64,000 nucleotides of DNA from Oscillospiraceae bacterium (GTDB lineage Bacteria > Bacillota > Clostridia > Oscillospirales > Acutalibacteraceae): the NCBI GenBank assembly GCA_015065785.1, contig SVPR01000005.1:1-64000 (forward strand), read 5' to 3'. The notes below the pieces were generated by a model. That model was not told where the DNA came from. It saw nothing but the letters and a program-made list of their open reading frames with translations, and searched no databases. The position numbers were made by a program, and so were the translations under genes. Shown here in pieces: positions 43,607-51,844 of the stretch. Each line of letters starts with the position of its first letter. Position 1 is the stretch's first letter.

Positions 43607-43952
43607 TAACCCCGCTACGCTCAAGTACTGAGTGCTGAAGAATGCAGAAGGCAGAGTGCAGAATGCAGAATTTCGGAAGTCCTGCAAATATAATTGAAAG
43701 TTGAAAATTGAAAATTTCGGGGCTACGCCGTAATTATAATAATTGGTTATAATGGTAAATCGACTTTTTCATTTATACTAATTACAAATATTAAGATTTA
43801 AATATAAAAATTCTATCATTTTTAGTTTACACAAACTTCAAATGATAGAATTTCTTGTTTTATGGATAACTAATTATAATCAAACGCGAAGCGTTTCTGA
43901 AATTTTCAATTTTCCATTTTCAATTTTTAATTAAAATAGCACTCAGCACTCT
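43607..43952. repeat. MITE-like imperfect inverted repeat in a gene-free stretch
   Basis: The 394 bp between the peptidase and Ddh genes (43561-43954) hold no gene. The left side carries GAGTGCTGA (from 43631), short AATGCAGAA repeats and GTTGAAAATTGAAAATTTC (43700-43718). The right side carries the inverse: GAAATTTTCAATTTTCCATT (from 43899) and CACTCAGCACTC (from 43940). A perfect 14-bp hairpin, AAATTCTATCATTT with 43840-43853, lies at the centre. It looks like a non-coding mobile or dispersed repeat. Confidence 0.6.
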
Positions 43953-43954
43953 AA

Positions 43955-44938
43955 TTAAAGCATGCTCGCTCTCAACTCTTCATTACTCTTATCTGAAAGA
44001 TATTTTGGAGCAATGTCAAATACTGTCTTGCAACCGCTTTCGCCCTCTTCGTTAAGGCGATAAGCCGCTCTTACATAAGCAGTAATTACACTTGCAGTAA
44101 ATTCAGGGTTAGAGTCAAGCTTTAAGCTATATTCAATAATGTGATTATTTTCTAAGTTTTTACCTGTTCTGCCTGTGCGGATAACAAAGCCACCGTGTGG
44201 AATACCACTATGATTTTTTTGTAACTCTTCCATAGAAATGAAGTTTACTGTTGTGTCATATTCATCAAAATAGTTTTTCATTGTAACTATTTCTCTTTCA
44301 ATGCGTTCTTTGTCTGCACCCTCTTCAACTACAACAAAGCATTCTCTTGTGTGCTTTTGTCTTGTTGTAAGCTGTGGCTCAGAGCCACTTCTGACTGCTT
44401 CTAAAGCTTCAGGAACAGGCACAGTGTATTGTCTTGCATCAATTACGCCCTCAACGCGTCTTATTGCGTCTGAATGGCCCTGGCTGACGCCCTTGCCCCA
44501 GAATGTGTAATCTGCACCATCTTTAAGAATGCAACTGCTGTAAAGTCTGTTAAGTGAGAACATACCAGGGTCCCAGCCGACAGAAATAATTGCAACCTTA
44601 TTGCCCTTTTTAGCCTTTTCATCTACATTAGAAAAATGCTCAGGGATTCTCTTGTGAGTGTCAAAGCTGTCAACAACATTAAAATATTCTGCCATTTTTG
44701 GTGTTTGCTCCGGTAAATCGGTAGCACTACCGCCACACATAACGAGAACATCAATTTCGTCTTTGTGGTTTAAAATATCATCTGTATGATAAACCTTAAC
44801 ACCATCTGTCATTACCTTAACAGCTTCAGGTGGACGGCGTGTGAACACACTTGTTAAACACATATCATCATTCTGCATTATTGCACATTCCACACCCTTA
44901 GCAATATTGCCGTAACCGTAAAGACCAACTTTAATCAC
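43955..44938 (-). CDS. ddh: meso-Diaminopimelate D-dehydrogenase
   Basis: 327 residues from a GTG at 44938, 8 bp after GGAG; the ATG at 44953 lies ahead of that site. The length matches known Ddh. The NADP fold begins IKVGLYGYGNIAKGVE. Family signatures include TRRPPEAVKV, VMCGGSATDLPEQTP, NVVDSFDTHKRIP, SVGWDPGMFSLNR and FWGKGVSQGHSDAIRRVEGV. It makes meso-DAP directly from tetrahydrodipicolinate, ammonia and NADPH, a shortcut for lysine and cell-wall synthesis. Confidence 0.95.
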   Translation of the reverse strand: MIKVGLYGYGNIAKGVECAIMQNDDMCLTSVFTRRPPEAVKVMTDGVKVYHTDDILNHKDEIDVLVMCGGSATDLPEQTPKMAEYFNVVDSFDTHKRIPEHFSNVDEKAKKGNKVAIISVGWDPGMFSLNRLYSSCILKDGADYTFWGKGVSQGHSDAIRRVEGVIDARQYTVPVPEALEAVRSGSEPQLTTRQKHTRECFVVVEEGADKERIEREIVTMKNYFDEYDTTVNFISMEELQKNHSGIPHGGFVIRTGRTGKNLENNHIIEYSLKLDSNPEFTASVITAYVRAAYRLNEEGESGCKTVFDIAPKYLSDKSNEELRASML

Positions 44939-44997
44939 TTGTATCAACTCCATAAAGTAGTATAACTAAAATAACAGAATTTATTTTAAAACTTAAT

Positions 44998-45033
44998 GCC
45001 CCATTCGTCAAGTATTTTCTTCACGAATAGGGC
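44998..45033 (-). terminator. Terminator after the DUF6054 gene
   Basis: GCCCCATTCGT (44998-45008) pairs with 45023-45033, 10 of 11 bases, followed on the minus strand by ATTAAGTTTT. Confidence 0.65.
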
Positions 45034-45040
45034 AAATTTT

Positions 45041-45367
45041 TTATAACAATTCCTTAATTTTATCAAGAAACGCTTCTTCACCAAATGTATTTATTTTGAA
45101 AAGTGCACCCTGGCTTCCACCCGAAGTAATTGCAGAAACTAAAATATCGCTATTACTATTCTGAAAAAATGTTACACTAAGACTAACCCTGTTTGAGCCT
45201 GTGTAACTGTATCTTTCAAATACACGCACACTGCAAAGTGCATCACCTATTTTAAAATTGCTTGATTCTTCAAGCGAAGCCGTAAAAGAGCCGTTAATTA
45301 TCCCGTCTTCAATTCTTTTAACAACCTCATTAAAATCCCCTTTTACAACAGTTTCAAATTTTGCCAT
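45041..45367 (-). CDS. DUF6054 family protein
   Basis: 108 residues from the ATG at 45367, behind AAGGAGAG; the longer frame to 45421 runs through a hairpin repeat and has no ribosome site. The sequence MAKFETVVKGDFNEVVKRIE and VRVFERYSYTGSNRVSLSVT and SAITSGGSQGALFKINTFGE matches, from memory, the small DUF6054 family common in Clostridia. Cytosolic; function unknown. Confidence 0.75.
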   Translation of the reverse strand: MAKFETVVKGDFNEVVKRIEDGIINGSFTASLEESSNFKIGDALCSVRVFERYSYTGSNRVSLSVTFFQNSNSDILVSAITSGGSQGALFKINTFGEEAFLDKIKELL

Positions 45368-45397
45368 AATAATTCTCTCCTTAATAGTGCCGTTAGG

Positions 45398-45457
45398 CAA
45401 ATCATGCATCGTAAGATGCAAATCATGAACTTTAGTTCAATTAATGGAACAAATCAT
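45398..45457 (-). repeat. Short hairpin array spaced by ATGATTTG
   Basis: On the minus strand ATGATTTG occurs three times (45398-45405, 45419-45426, 45450-45457). Each is separated by a small palindrome: GCATC-TTAC-GATGC and TTGAAC-TAAA-GTTCAA. It lies in the leader of the DUF6054 gene. Confidence 0.55.
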
Positions 45458-45567
45458 TTTTGAAGCAACGCCACACATTCAACATGGATGGTAGCAATGG
45501 AATTGCTAACATAGGTTGTTGGAAACATATCAACCTCGGCCGTTGTAGGGAATTTATCCACATTCAT
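45454..45567 (-). pseudogene. Remnant of an RlmD-type methyltransferase C-terminus
   Basis: A 37-codon open fragment contains EVDMFPTTYVSNSIATIHVE and ends CVALLQK. It matches the RlmD tail encoded nearby (VDMFPYTSHVETVCLLSRR) with a five- to six-residue expansion. There is no ribosome site and no upstream catalytic domain. It is most likely a decayed duplicate of the rRNA methyltransferase end. Confidence 0.55.
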
Positions 45568-45598
45568 AAGTTAATTCGTTCTATAAATTGGATTTGGT

Positions 45599-46048
45599 TC
45601 AATTTTTGCATTTTATAAAATCCAAAAATTCTTCACGACTTATTCCTACAAATTCTTCATTCGGAATTCTATAATAAGTATTTTGAGTTATCATAAAAAC
45701 AAATTTTTTGAAAGGATACACTTTTATCCCATCCTTTTTTACAAGCTTCCCGTCTCTTATCAAATTCGCATTCTCCACAATAAATGAATGCTTTTTCTTT
45801 GAACCACTAAGGAATACTCTGTCATCATAATTTGTAAAAGCAAAGCAAAGTATATATGTAAAAAATAAAATAGCTGGAATAATCCAAATTATAAGCAAAT
45901 ACGGATTACTCAATACATAAGACAAAACAGAAAGAGTAAGCGAAGCTATGGTCGAAATCACTGTCGGAAGAAATAAATTAATGCAATTATAAATTCGTAT
46001 GGCTTTCCCATCATTATAACCATAAAAAGACACATTGATATTTTTCAA
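45599..46048 (-). CDS. Two-helix membrane protein, possibly YcxB-like
   Basis: 149 residues from a TTG at 46048, 8 bp after GGAG. Two membrane helices (about 24-47 and 51-72) are followed by a soluble C-terminal domain (VFLSGSKKKHSFIVENANLI; VYPFKKFVFMITQNTYYRIP). The second string is the pattern of YcxB/PH-like domains, which often accompany small membrane sensors. Assignment uncertain. Confidence 0.6.
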   Translation of the reverse strand: MKNINVSFYGYNDGKAIRIYNCINLFLPTVISTIASLTLSVLSYVLSNPYLLIIWIIPAILFFTYILCFAFTNYDDRVFLSGSKKKHSFIVENANLIRDGKLVKKDGIKVYPFKKFVFMITQNTYYRIPNEEFVGISREEFLDFIKCKN

Positions 46049-46093
46049 TTTATTATCTCCAATCTTTATGTTAGTAGCTAGATAAATTCAGAT

Positions 46094-47296
46094 TTATCTT
46101 CTCGACAGCAGACACACTGTCTCAACATGGCTCGTATATGGAAACATATCAACCGGCTGGATTTTTTTGACTTTATATCCATTCTTGGTTAAGAAAAACA
46201 AATCCCTCTGTTGAGTTTCAGGGTTGCAAGAAATATAAACTATTTTTTCGGGTGCCAAGGCTAAAACCGATGACAAGAATTTTCTGTCACTACCGGCTCT
46301 TGGCGGGTCCATAAATACTACATCTGCCTTTTCACCTGCAGACTTCATTCCGAGCATAAATTCACCTGCATCGGCACAAATGAATTTTGCATTTTCTATG
46401 TTATTGATTTTAGCATTGATTTTTGCATCCTTAATTGCGTCGGCATTTACCTCGCAACCGATAATTTCTTTAGCATTTTTTGCAGCAATAAGTCCGATTG
46501 TACCAATTCCGCAATATGCATCAATTACTTTTTCAGTGCCTTTAAGTTCTGCAAACTCAATTGCTTTACCATAAAGAATTTCTGTCTGAACAGGGTTAAT
46601 CTGATAAAATGATTTAGGGGAAATTCTGAAACGATTACCGCACAAAACATCTTCAATATACCCGTTGCCAAAAAGAACTTCTTCTCTGTCACCTAACACC
46701 ATGCTTGTAAACTTATTGTTTACATTTTGCACTATTGTGGTAATTTCGGGGTGAATTTTTAAAAGCTCTTTTGTGAATGCATTTTTTGATGGAAAATTAA
46801 TAACGCCCGTTACTAAAACGACCATTATTTCATTTGTTGCAAAGCCTCTTTTAACTAAGACATGACGAAGAAAGCCTTTCATATTTCTTTCATCAAAAAC
46901 AGTTAATTTGAAGCTTTTAACAAGTCTTCTTATAGTTACAATAATCTCGTCGGCTTTTTTATCTTCAATAAGACAGGAATCCACTTTGACTATGTTGTGA
47001 GTGCTTGACTGATAAACACCGGAAATTATTTCGCCACCACGGGTGCGACCAAATGCCGCCTGAACTTTATTTCTATAGTGGAACGGGGTTTCCATACCAA
47101 TAATAGACGAAACCTTGTGAAAGGGTGTTAAAAGCTTATTTACTTTTGATTGTTTAAATTTAAGCTGTTCTTCGTAGCTCAAATTCCAGAGCTGACAACC
47201 GCCACACTTTTTTGAAACAGGGCATTTGTTGCTTTGTGATTTTGGCTTTATGTTATTTTTATTAACTGAAACCTTTTTATTTTGTTGCTTGTTCAT
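46094..47296 (-). CDS. rlmD: 23S rRNA (uracil-C5)-methyltransferase RlmD-like
   Basis: 400 residues. The N-terminal Cys cluster (C25, C31, C34 and the Cys in KVDSCLIED) would hold an Fe-S cluster. The SAM domain shows VIDAYCGIGTIGLIAA, then VFMDPPRAGSDRKFL and YISCNPETQQRDL with the catalytic Cys, and the C-terminal VDMFPYTSHVETVCLL. No full TRAM domain is present at the N-terminus. It methylates uracils of 23S rRNA; RlmD and RlmC relatives cannot be separated by eye. It overlaps the gtrA-like gene by 20 bp. Confidence 0.92.
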   Translation of the reverse strand: MNKQQNKKVSVNKNNIKPKSQSNKCPVSKKCGGCQLWNLSYEEQLKFKQSKVNKLLTPFHKVSSIIGMETPFHYRNKVQAAFGRTRGGEIISGVYQSSTHNIVKVDSCLIEDKKADEIIVTIRRLVKSFKLTVFDERNMKGFLRHVLVKRGFATNEIMVVLVTGVINFPSKNAFTKELLKIHPEITTIVQNVNNKFTSMVLGDREEVLFGNGYIEDVLCGNRFRISPKSFYQINPVQTEILYGKAIEFAELKGTEKVIDAYCGIGTIGLIAAKNAKEIIGCEVNADAIKDAKINAKINNIENAKFICADAGEFMLGMKSAGEKADVVFMDPPRAGSDRKFLSSVLALAPEKIVYISCNPETQQRDLFFLTKNGYKVKKIQPVDMFPYTSHVETVCLLSRR

Positions 47297-47771
47297 TTAT
47301 TTTCTCTTTACCTTTATTTTCTGACTTTTCATTATACACTACATATTTGCAATACAAAAATTCTGTTACCATATTAGTTGCCATAGTAACACCTAAAATT
47401 ATGTACTCAACAAAATCGGCAGTAAATCTTTGCGCTGCCATTTCGCCTAAAATAACAGAAACCGGTGTAAATACGCAATAAAATCCGAAAACCTTAAGCA
47501 TTGCAATCGGGATATTATTAGCAGATTTAAAAGTAAATTTACGGTTGAAAGTAAAATTCCAGAGCACAGACAAAATGAGTGCTACTAAATATTTTGCACC
47601 ATATTCAGAATTGAAAAGCCAGTTTGTTATTGCATTGGTGCCTTCCATATCCGGAAAAAACTCATTAAGAAGAGTAAAAGACACAACCTGAATAATTCCT
47701 GCAGATGCAGAAAACAATGCAAATTTCACCGCTTGCATAGCGCTATCTTTTTTTGCAGATTTTTCGCTCAT
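47277..47771 (-). CDS. GtrA-like membrane protein
   Basis: 164 residues with four membrane helices and the GtrA landmarks FALFSASAGIIQVVSFTLLN and LSVLWNFTFNRKFTFKSA. GtrA proteins are thought to move lipid-linked sugars across the membrane or assist wall polysaccharide synthesis. ATG behind AAGGAGTGGG. It overlaps the start of the RlmD gene. Confidence 0.88.
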   Translation of the reverse strand: MSEKSAKKDSAMQAVKFALFSASAGIIQVVSFTLLNEFFPDMEGTNAITNWLFNSEYGAKYLVALILSVLWNFTFNRKFTFKSANNIPIAMLKVFGFYCVFTPVSVILGEMAAQRFTADFVEYIILGVTMATNMVTEFLYCKYVVYNEKSENKGKEKINEQATK

Positions 47772-47870
47772 TTTTGCCCACTCCTTGAAGTTAATTTTAT
47801 AATTTCATTTTAACACAGGTAACAATTATTTGCAATAAATTTTAATTCACAAGATATGCTAAAGCAATAA

Positions 47871-47911
47871 TGTGTACCACTAAATATTTAAAAAATATTT
47901 AATGGTACACA
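47871..47911. repeat. 19-bp palindromic hairpin
   Basis: TGTGTACCACTAAATATTT (47871-47889) pairs with 47893-47911 with one mismatch. No T tract follows on either strand, so it is not an obvious terminator. Possibly a protein-binding site or an insertion remnant. Confidence 0.5.
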
Positions 47912-47920
47912 AACAAATAT

Positions 47921-47940
47921 CCCCACTCTTTCGAGTGGGG
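47921..47940 (-). terminator. Short hairpin after the lipase-like gene
   Basis: CCCCACTC-TTTC-GAGTGGGG, eight perfect GC-rich pairs, 8 bp beyond the stop of the minus-strand gene; the U tract is short (ATATTTG). Confidence 0.55.
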
Positions 47941-47947
47941 AATTCTT

Positions 47948-49660
47948 TTAATAAAGTTCGTCTGTTGAAATACCAGCAGCCCAGCAAAGAATATATCTTG
48001 CGTCGTCTGTTGAAATTTCGCCGTCTTCGTTTGCGTCGATGATGATTTGTTTATCTTCATCTTCAGGCATTTCTTCAAGACCTGCTGCAATTTTAAGAGC
48101 TAATCTTGCGTCTTTTGTTGTGATGAGGAAGTCGTGGTCAACATCACCTAAGCCTGTATCAAGGTAAATACCCTTTGTGAATCTCTTATATGTGTTATAG
48201 AGGCTGAACTGTGGGTAATTTTCAACATCAGTAAATACTGTGTATTGATTATCCATTGAAAGAAGCCACATTATAATATCGCAAGTGCCGTCTGTTTCGT
48301 AAACACCGTAAGAAGTGTGCTGAAGATTTTTAATGAACCAGGTTTGCTCAGGGAACATACATGTTGAAGCATCAATTTTGTAGTCCCATGAAACATGGTA
48401 GTGACCGTCCGGTTTAACTTGTGTATAGTTTTTACCCCAATCATCAAATGCTGTGAGGTAATCTGCACAAGTTGCGCCACCACTTGAATATTTTGTATCT
48501 ACAACCATATCGCTGGTGTTAAGACTTTCGTTAATAGGAGCAATTTGTCTATTGTAGCCGCATACAATACCAAATTTCATACCAGTGCTTTCAGCATCTT
48601 CAATAATTGCTTTTGCATTTCTCTGAATAGCATTATAAGCATCAATCTTAGCTAAAAGATTTGCGTCAACACCCTCTGGGAAGAGGAATGCTTTAGCTTC
48701 ATCGTAATAATCAGCAGGAACTAAGCACCAAAGACCAGGCATACCAGCTAACACTGGAACAACAATGTCTGAATAAATCTGTGGCTTCATACCTTCAACA
48801 GCATCCTGTAAGTATGTGAAATATTCCTGAGTGAATTCCTCAGTTGTAGCAAAGCTTGAAAGAATAACTGAAATAATGTGAGTAGTTGCACTACCATCAG
48901 CTAAACCAACTAAGAAGTTTTCAAAAGCATAAACATCAAGAGCAATGTTGCCTGTGAAAACATCACCTGCGAGTGATGTACCCTGCCATGCAGGAGAAGC
49001 AAAAACGAGGTTATTGATGCTGCTGCCACCGTAAGCTGAAAGGTAAGAGAGCACCACTGCTGAGCCCTGGCTTACAGCAACAACATTAACTTTGCCTGAG
49101 CCTGTTCTTGCTTTAACATAATCAATGAAGTTGTTAAGGTCATCTGCACAGTCAATCGGGCTTTCACGCCAGTCATAGCCAAATGCATAAACTAAATCTG
49201 CATTGTATTGCTTAGCATATTTTAAACCGATTTCATCAAAAATAGCTTTTCTTTCCTCTTCGCTGTATGATGACATTGGTTCATCATAGGTTTCGTGAGA
49301 AACATTACTATAAGTAGGTGTACCATCTGTATTGTAACCGATATCTTCAATAATATCTTTAACTAAAGGTAAAACCTGGTTACCAAAACGAGCCCAGTCT
49401 GCTCCGCCTGCACCGTATTCAATAAAACCAGTGAGAAGAGCAGTTGCAATATTTGCAATCTTACCATCTGTCACAAAATTTTCAGGTGGGAATACCTGTA
49501 TTTCCTGATCTGTACCTGCATTTTTAACAAGCGGAACACCAGCGAAGCCCTGAACTATTACAAGTGGAACATCTGTTGCAGCAGCAGCAGGTGCCACAAG
49601 TGCAAGACCAGCAAGCATAAGCGCAAGTGAAATGCATAACACTTTTTTAAATGCCTTCAT
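47948..49660 (-). CDS. Secreted lipase/acyltransferase-like protein with C-terminal dockerin
   Basis: 570 residues from the ATG at 49660, 7 bp after AGGAGG; the longer frame to 49723 runs through the promoter. Signal peptide: MKAFKKVLCISLALMLAGLA, cleaved near APAAAA (residues 24-28). An alpha/beta hydrolase core follows with oxyanion region VQGFAG, nucleophile S197 in AVSQGS and SPAWQGTSLAGDVF, like the LCAT/lipase group. Residues 505-570 hold two Ca-binding repeats (DVDHDFLITTKDARLAL; DANEDGEISTDDARYIL), a type I dockerin. It would attach to a cohesin scaffold on the cell surface. Substrate unknown. Confidence 0.85.
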   Translation of the reverse strand: MKAFKKVLCISLALMLAGLALVAPAAAATDVPLVIVQGFAGVPLVKNAGTDQEIQVFPPENFVTDGKIANIATALLTGFIEYGAGGADWARFGNQVLPLVKDIIEDIGYNTDGTPTYSNVSHETYDEPMSSYSEEERKAIFDEIGLKYAKQYNADLVYAFGYDWRESPIDCADDLNNFIDYVKARTGSGKVNVVAVSQGSAVVLSYLSAYGGSSINNLVFASPAWQGTSLAGDVFTGNIALDVYAFENFLVGLADGSATTHIISVILSSFATTEEFTQEYFTYLQDAVEGMKPQIYSDIVVPVLAGMPGLWCLVPADYYDEAKAFLFPEGVDANLLAKIDAYNAIQRNAKAIIEDAESTGMKFGIVCGYNRQIAPINESLNTSDMVVDTKYSSGGATCADYLTAFDDWGKNYTQVKPDGHYHVSWDYKIDASTCMFPEQTWFIKNLQHTSYGVYETDGTCDIIMWLLSMDNQYTVFTDVENYPQFSLYNTYKRFTKGIYLDTGLGDVDHDFLITTKDARLALKIAAGLEEMPEDEDKQIIIDANEDGEISTDDARYILCWAAGISTDELY

Positions 49661-49711
49661 ATATATCCTCCTAATAACGACTGAGGCTAATACCCCATAT
49701 ATACACATTGC

Positions 49712-49740
49712 ATTGTACCACACTCTTTTACCAATTGCAA
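49712..49740 (-). promoter_or_regulatory. Promoter of the dockerin-lipase gene
   Basis: On the minus strand TTGCAA (49735-49740), 17 bp, TACAAT (49712-49717). Confidence 0.7.
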
Positions 49741-49792
49741 GAGAAACTGAAAAATTTTAGCAACAATTATAATGTTTTTAACATTTTTTTGG

Positions 49793-50569
49793 TCATATTT
49801 TAATACTGATTTCACCGCTACTGATAAATTCGATGTGATTATCTGAAAATTCCACCTCTAAACGAGCATTTTCATCAATTGCTTTTGCTATTCCTTTTCT
49901 GACGCTTTCATCTGAGATAACTGAAATTTCTTTTCCTAAAATGAAACATTTTTCTCTGTACTCATTCATAAATGAAGCGGTACTCAGATTTTTATAGAGC
50001 TTATAAAATCCGTTAAGAAATTCTGCAACGAATCGTTCTTTAATATCGGGCATTTCCTCACTGAAAACTGCACCTGCAATACTTTTCAAATCTTCAGGAA
50101 AGCTCCCCTTTGGCTCAAAAAGGTTTACACCTACACCTAAAACCGCAAAATCCAATTTTTTACTGACAGAATTTATAACGCTTTCTGTTAAAATTCCGCA
50201 AACCTTTTTATTGTTTATAAAAATATCATTAACCCATTTTATCTGCGGGTTTTCAGCACCAAGTTTTTCTAATGCTTTTGTAACTGCAACTGCTGCGGCA
50301 GTAGTAATTAAAATAGCTTTTTCAATTTTTAAATCGGGCTTTAAAAGGACGCTGAAATAAACACCCGTGTTTTCAGGGGAATAAAAGCTCCTGCCAAGCC
50401 TGCCTTTGCCTCCTGTCTGAGAAGAAGCAATTACAGTACACCACTCATTTTTACTTCTGCCTTGCTCTTTTAAAAGTGTGTTTGTAGATGTAACTTCATC
50501 GAAAATATTTATATCTGCATTCTGCAATTCTTCACACAAAAACTCTTTTATTTTTTCTAAAGAGAGCAT
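49793..50569 (-). CDS. birA: Biotin-[acetyl-CoA-carboxylase] ligase
   Basis: 258 residues from the ATG at 50569, behind GGAAGTGA. The catalytic domain begins DEVTSTNTLLKEQ, with the biotinyl-AMP loop GGKGRLGRSFYSP and WVNDIFINNKKVCGIL; the C-terminal SH3-like domain closes the chain. Residues 1-20 are too short for the DNA-binding winged helix of bifunctional BirA, so this is a ligase only. It attaches biotin to carboxyl carrier proteins. Confidence 0.93.
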   Translation of the reverse strand: MLSLEKIKEFLCEELQNADINIFDEVTSTNTLLKEQGRSKNEWCTVIASSQTGGKGRLGRSFYSPENTGVYFSVLLKPDLKIEKAILITTAAAVAVTKALEKLGAENPQIKWVNDIFINNKKVCGILTESVINSVSKKLDFAVLGVGVNLFEPKGSFPEDLKSIAGAVFSEEMPDIKERFVAEFLNGFYKLYKNLSTASFMNEYREKCFILGKEISVISDESVRKGIAKAIDENARLEVEFSDNHIEFISSGEISIKI

Positions 50570-50586
50570 TTTATCACTTCCAATAA

Positions 50587-50613
50587 AAAACAGCGCCACA
50601 AGGACGCTGTTTT
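50587..50613 (-). terminator. Terminator after the 340-residue gene
   Basis: AAAACAGCG (50587-50595) pairs with 50605-50613. On the minus strand the stem ends in a six-base T run. Confidence 0.8.
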
Positions 50614-50638
50614 AAAAGTAAACATTATGTATATCAGA

Positions 50639-51661
50639 TTACCACTTGATTGTATAGTCAGTTCTGATACCGAAATAAGCAGTAATACCGCCGAACATAT
50701 CTATATTAAGTAACCATACAAAGTCATATTTTGCACTTGTAATGTTACCTGTTGCAGCATCAACAGTAACAATAATTTTACCATTTTCATAACCAACTTT
50801 AAGAGAACTGAGAAGGCTTGCTGCACCACCTGCATTGTCTTTTATTGTTTGTGGCATAACAATGTTAAAAGCTTTACCGTGGTGACCTGAACCGTGAGCA
50901 TACTCATTTGCGAGCGGATCATTCACAAGCTCAAGAGTGATTGTATAAACACCATCTTTCTCTGTGCATTCAGCCTTAGCAACATCTTCTGCTGTAAGCT
51001 TACTTGCCCATGATTCATTTTCAACCGGATAAATAGCATTTTTATCTGCTGCAGTTGTACCTGTTCTGCCGGACTGTTCCTCATTAACGCCCATATTAGA
51101 GTCGATAAGGTTATTAACTATACCCTGGAACATACCAAGTGCACCAAGATTGATTGGTTGTGCCTGATAGTTTTCTTCTCTGTCTTTTGTTATTGATTTA
51201 GCGCTTGTTTTAGCTTTATTTGATGCTTTATTGAAATAATCAACAATTACAGCCTTGTTTGTACCAACGAGACTGTTTGAATTTGTGTTCTTATCTGCTG
51301 GCTTTTGTGCATCTGCATTGTTGTTGGCTGTACCGCTGTTATTATTTGTACTTGTGTTACCACTTGGTGTAGTAGCAGTGTTACTGTCTGTGCTTGTACC
51401 AGCATTTGTGTCAGTACTTGTGTTTGTGTTAGTGTTTGTATTAGTGTTTACACTTGCACTGTTATCAACATAGCCACCGTTGTTTTGTGTATTGCTATTT
51501 ACAGTACCCTGAGTATTATTGCCTTGTACGGTAGCTGCAGGAGTTGTGTTAATTCCATAGAGAACCATAACTGTTGCAATATTGTTTGTTGTAATAAGTG
51601 TAACTGCAATACATATTGCTGCGACTGCGAGAATAATTTTCATTGCAGGGGTTAATTTCAT
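50639..51661 (-). CDS. Membrane-anchored protein with Thr/Asn-rich linker, function unknown
   Basis: 340 residues. An N-terminal membrane helix (about 7-35) is followed by a low-complexity Thr/Asn/Ser linker (about 40-125, repeats such as NTNTNTSTD). The extracytoplasmic globular domain (about 150-340) is rich in beta strands (VYTITLELVNDP; GKIIVTVDAATGNITSAKYD). A surface-displayed domain on a flexible stalk is the simplest reading. I know no characterised homologue. ATG behind GGAGTGGG. Confidence 0.7.
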   Translation of the reverse strand: MKLTPAMKIILAVAAICIAVTLITTNNIATVMVLYGINTTPAATVQGNNTQGTVNSNTQNNGGYVDNSASVNTNTNTNTNTSTDTNAGTSTDSNTATTPSGNTSTNNNSGTANNNADAQKPADKNTNSNSLVGTNKAVIVDYFNKASNKAKTSAKSITKDREENYQAQPINLGALGMFQGIVNNLIDSNMGVNEEQSGRTGTTAADKNAIYPVENESWASKLTAEDVAKAECTEKDGVYTITLELVNDPLANEYAHGSGHHGKAFNIVMPQTIKDNAGGAASLLSSLKVGYENGKIIVTVDAATGNITSAKYDFVWLLNIDMFGGITAYFGIRTDYTIKW

Positions 51662-51844
51662 AGTAATCCCACTCCATTCTTCAAAATCTGTTTTATTATA
51701 GAATGATTTTACAAAAAAGTCAATAGAATAAAAGAAACAAAACGATTTAATTGTTATATTTTTGAAAAAACTATTGTTATATTAACAAATTTAATGTAAA
51801 ATAGTTTCGTTTTATATTATATAAAAATTCAAGGGATAAATTAA

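Noticed and set aside
51255-51655. Hydrophobic and Cys-rich plus-strand frames
   Set aside because: Produced by the antisense of the Thr/Asn linker and membrane helix of the 340-residue protein.
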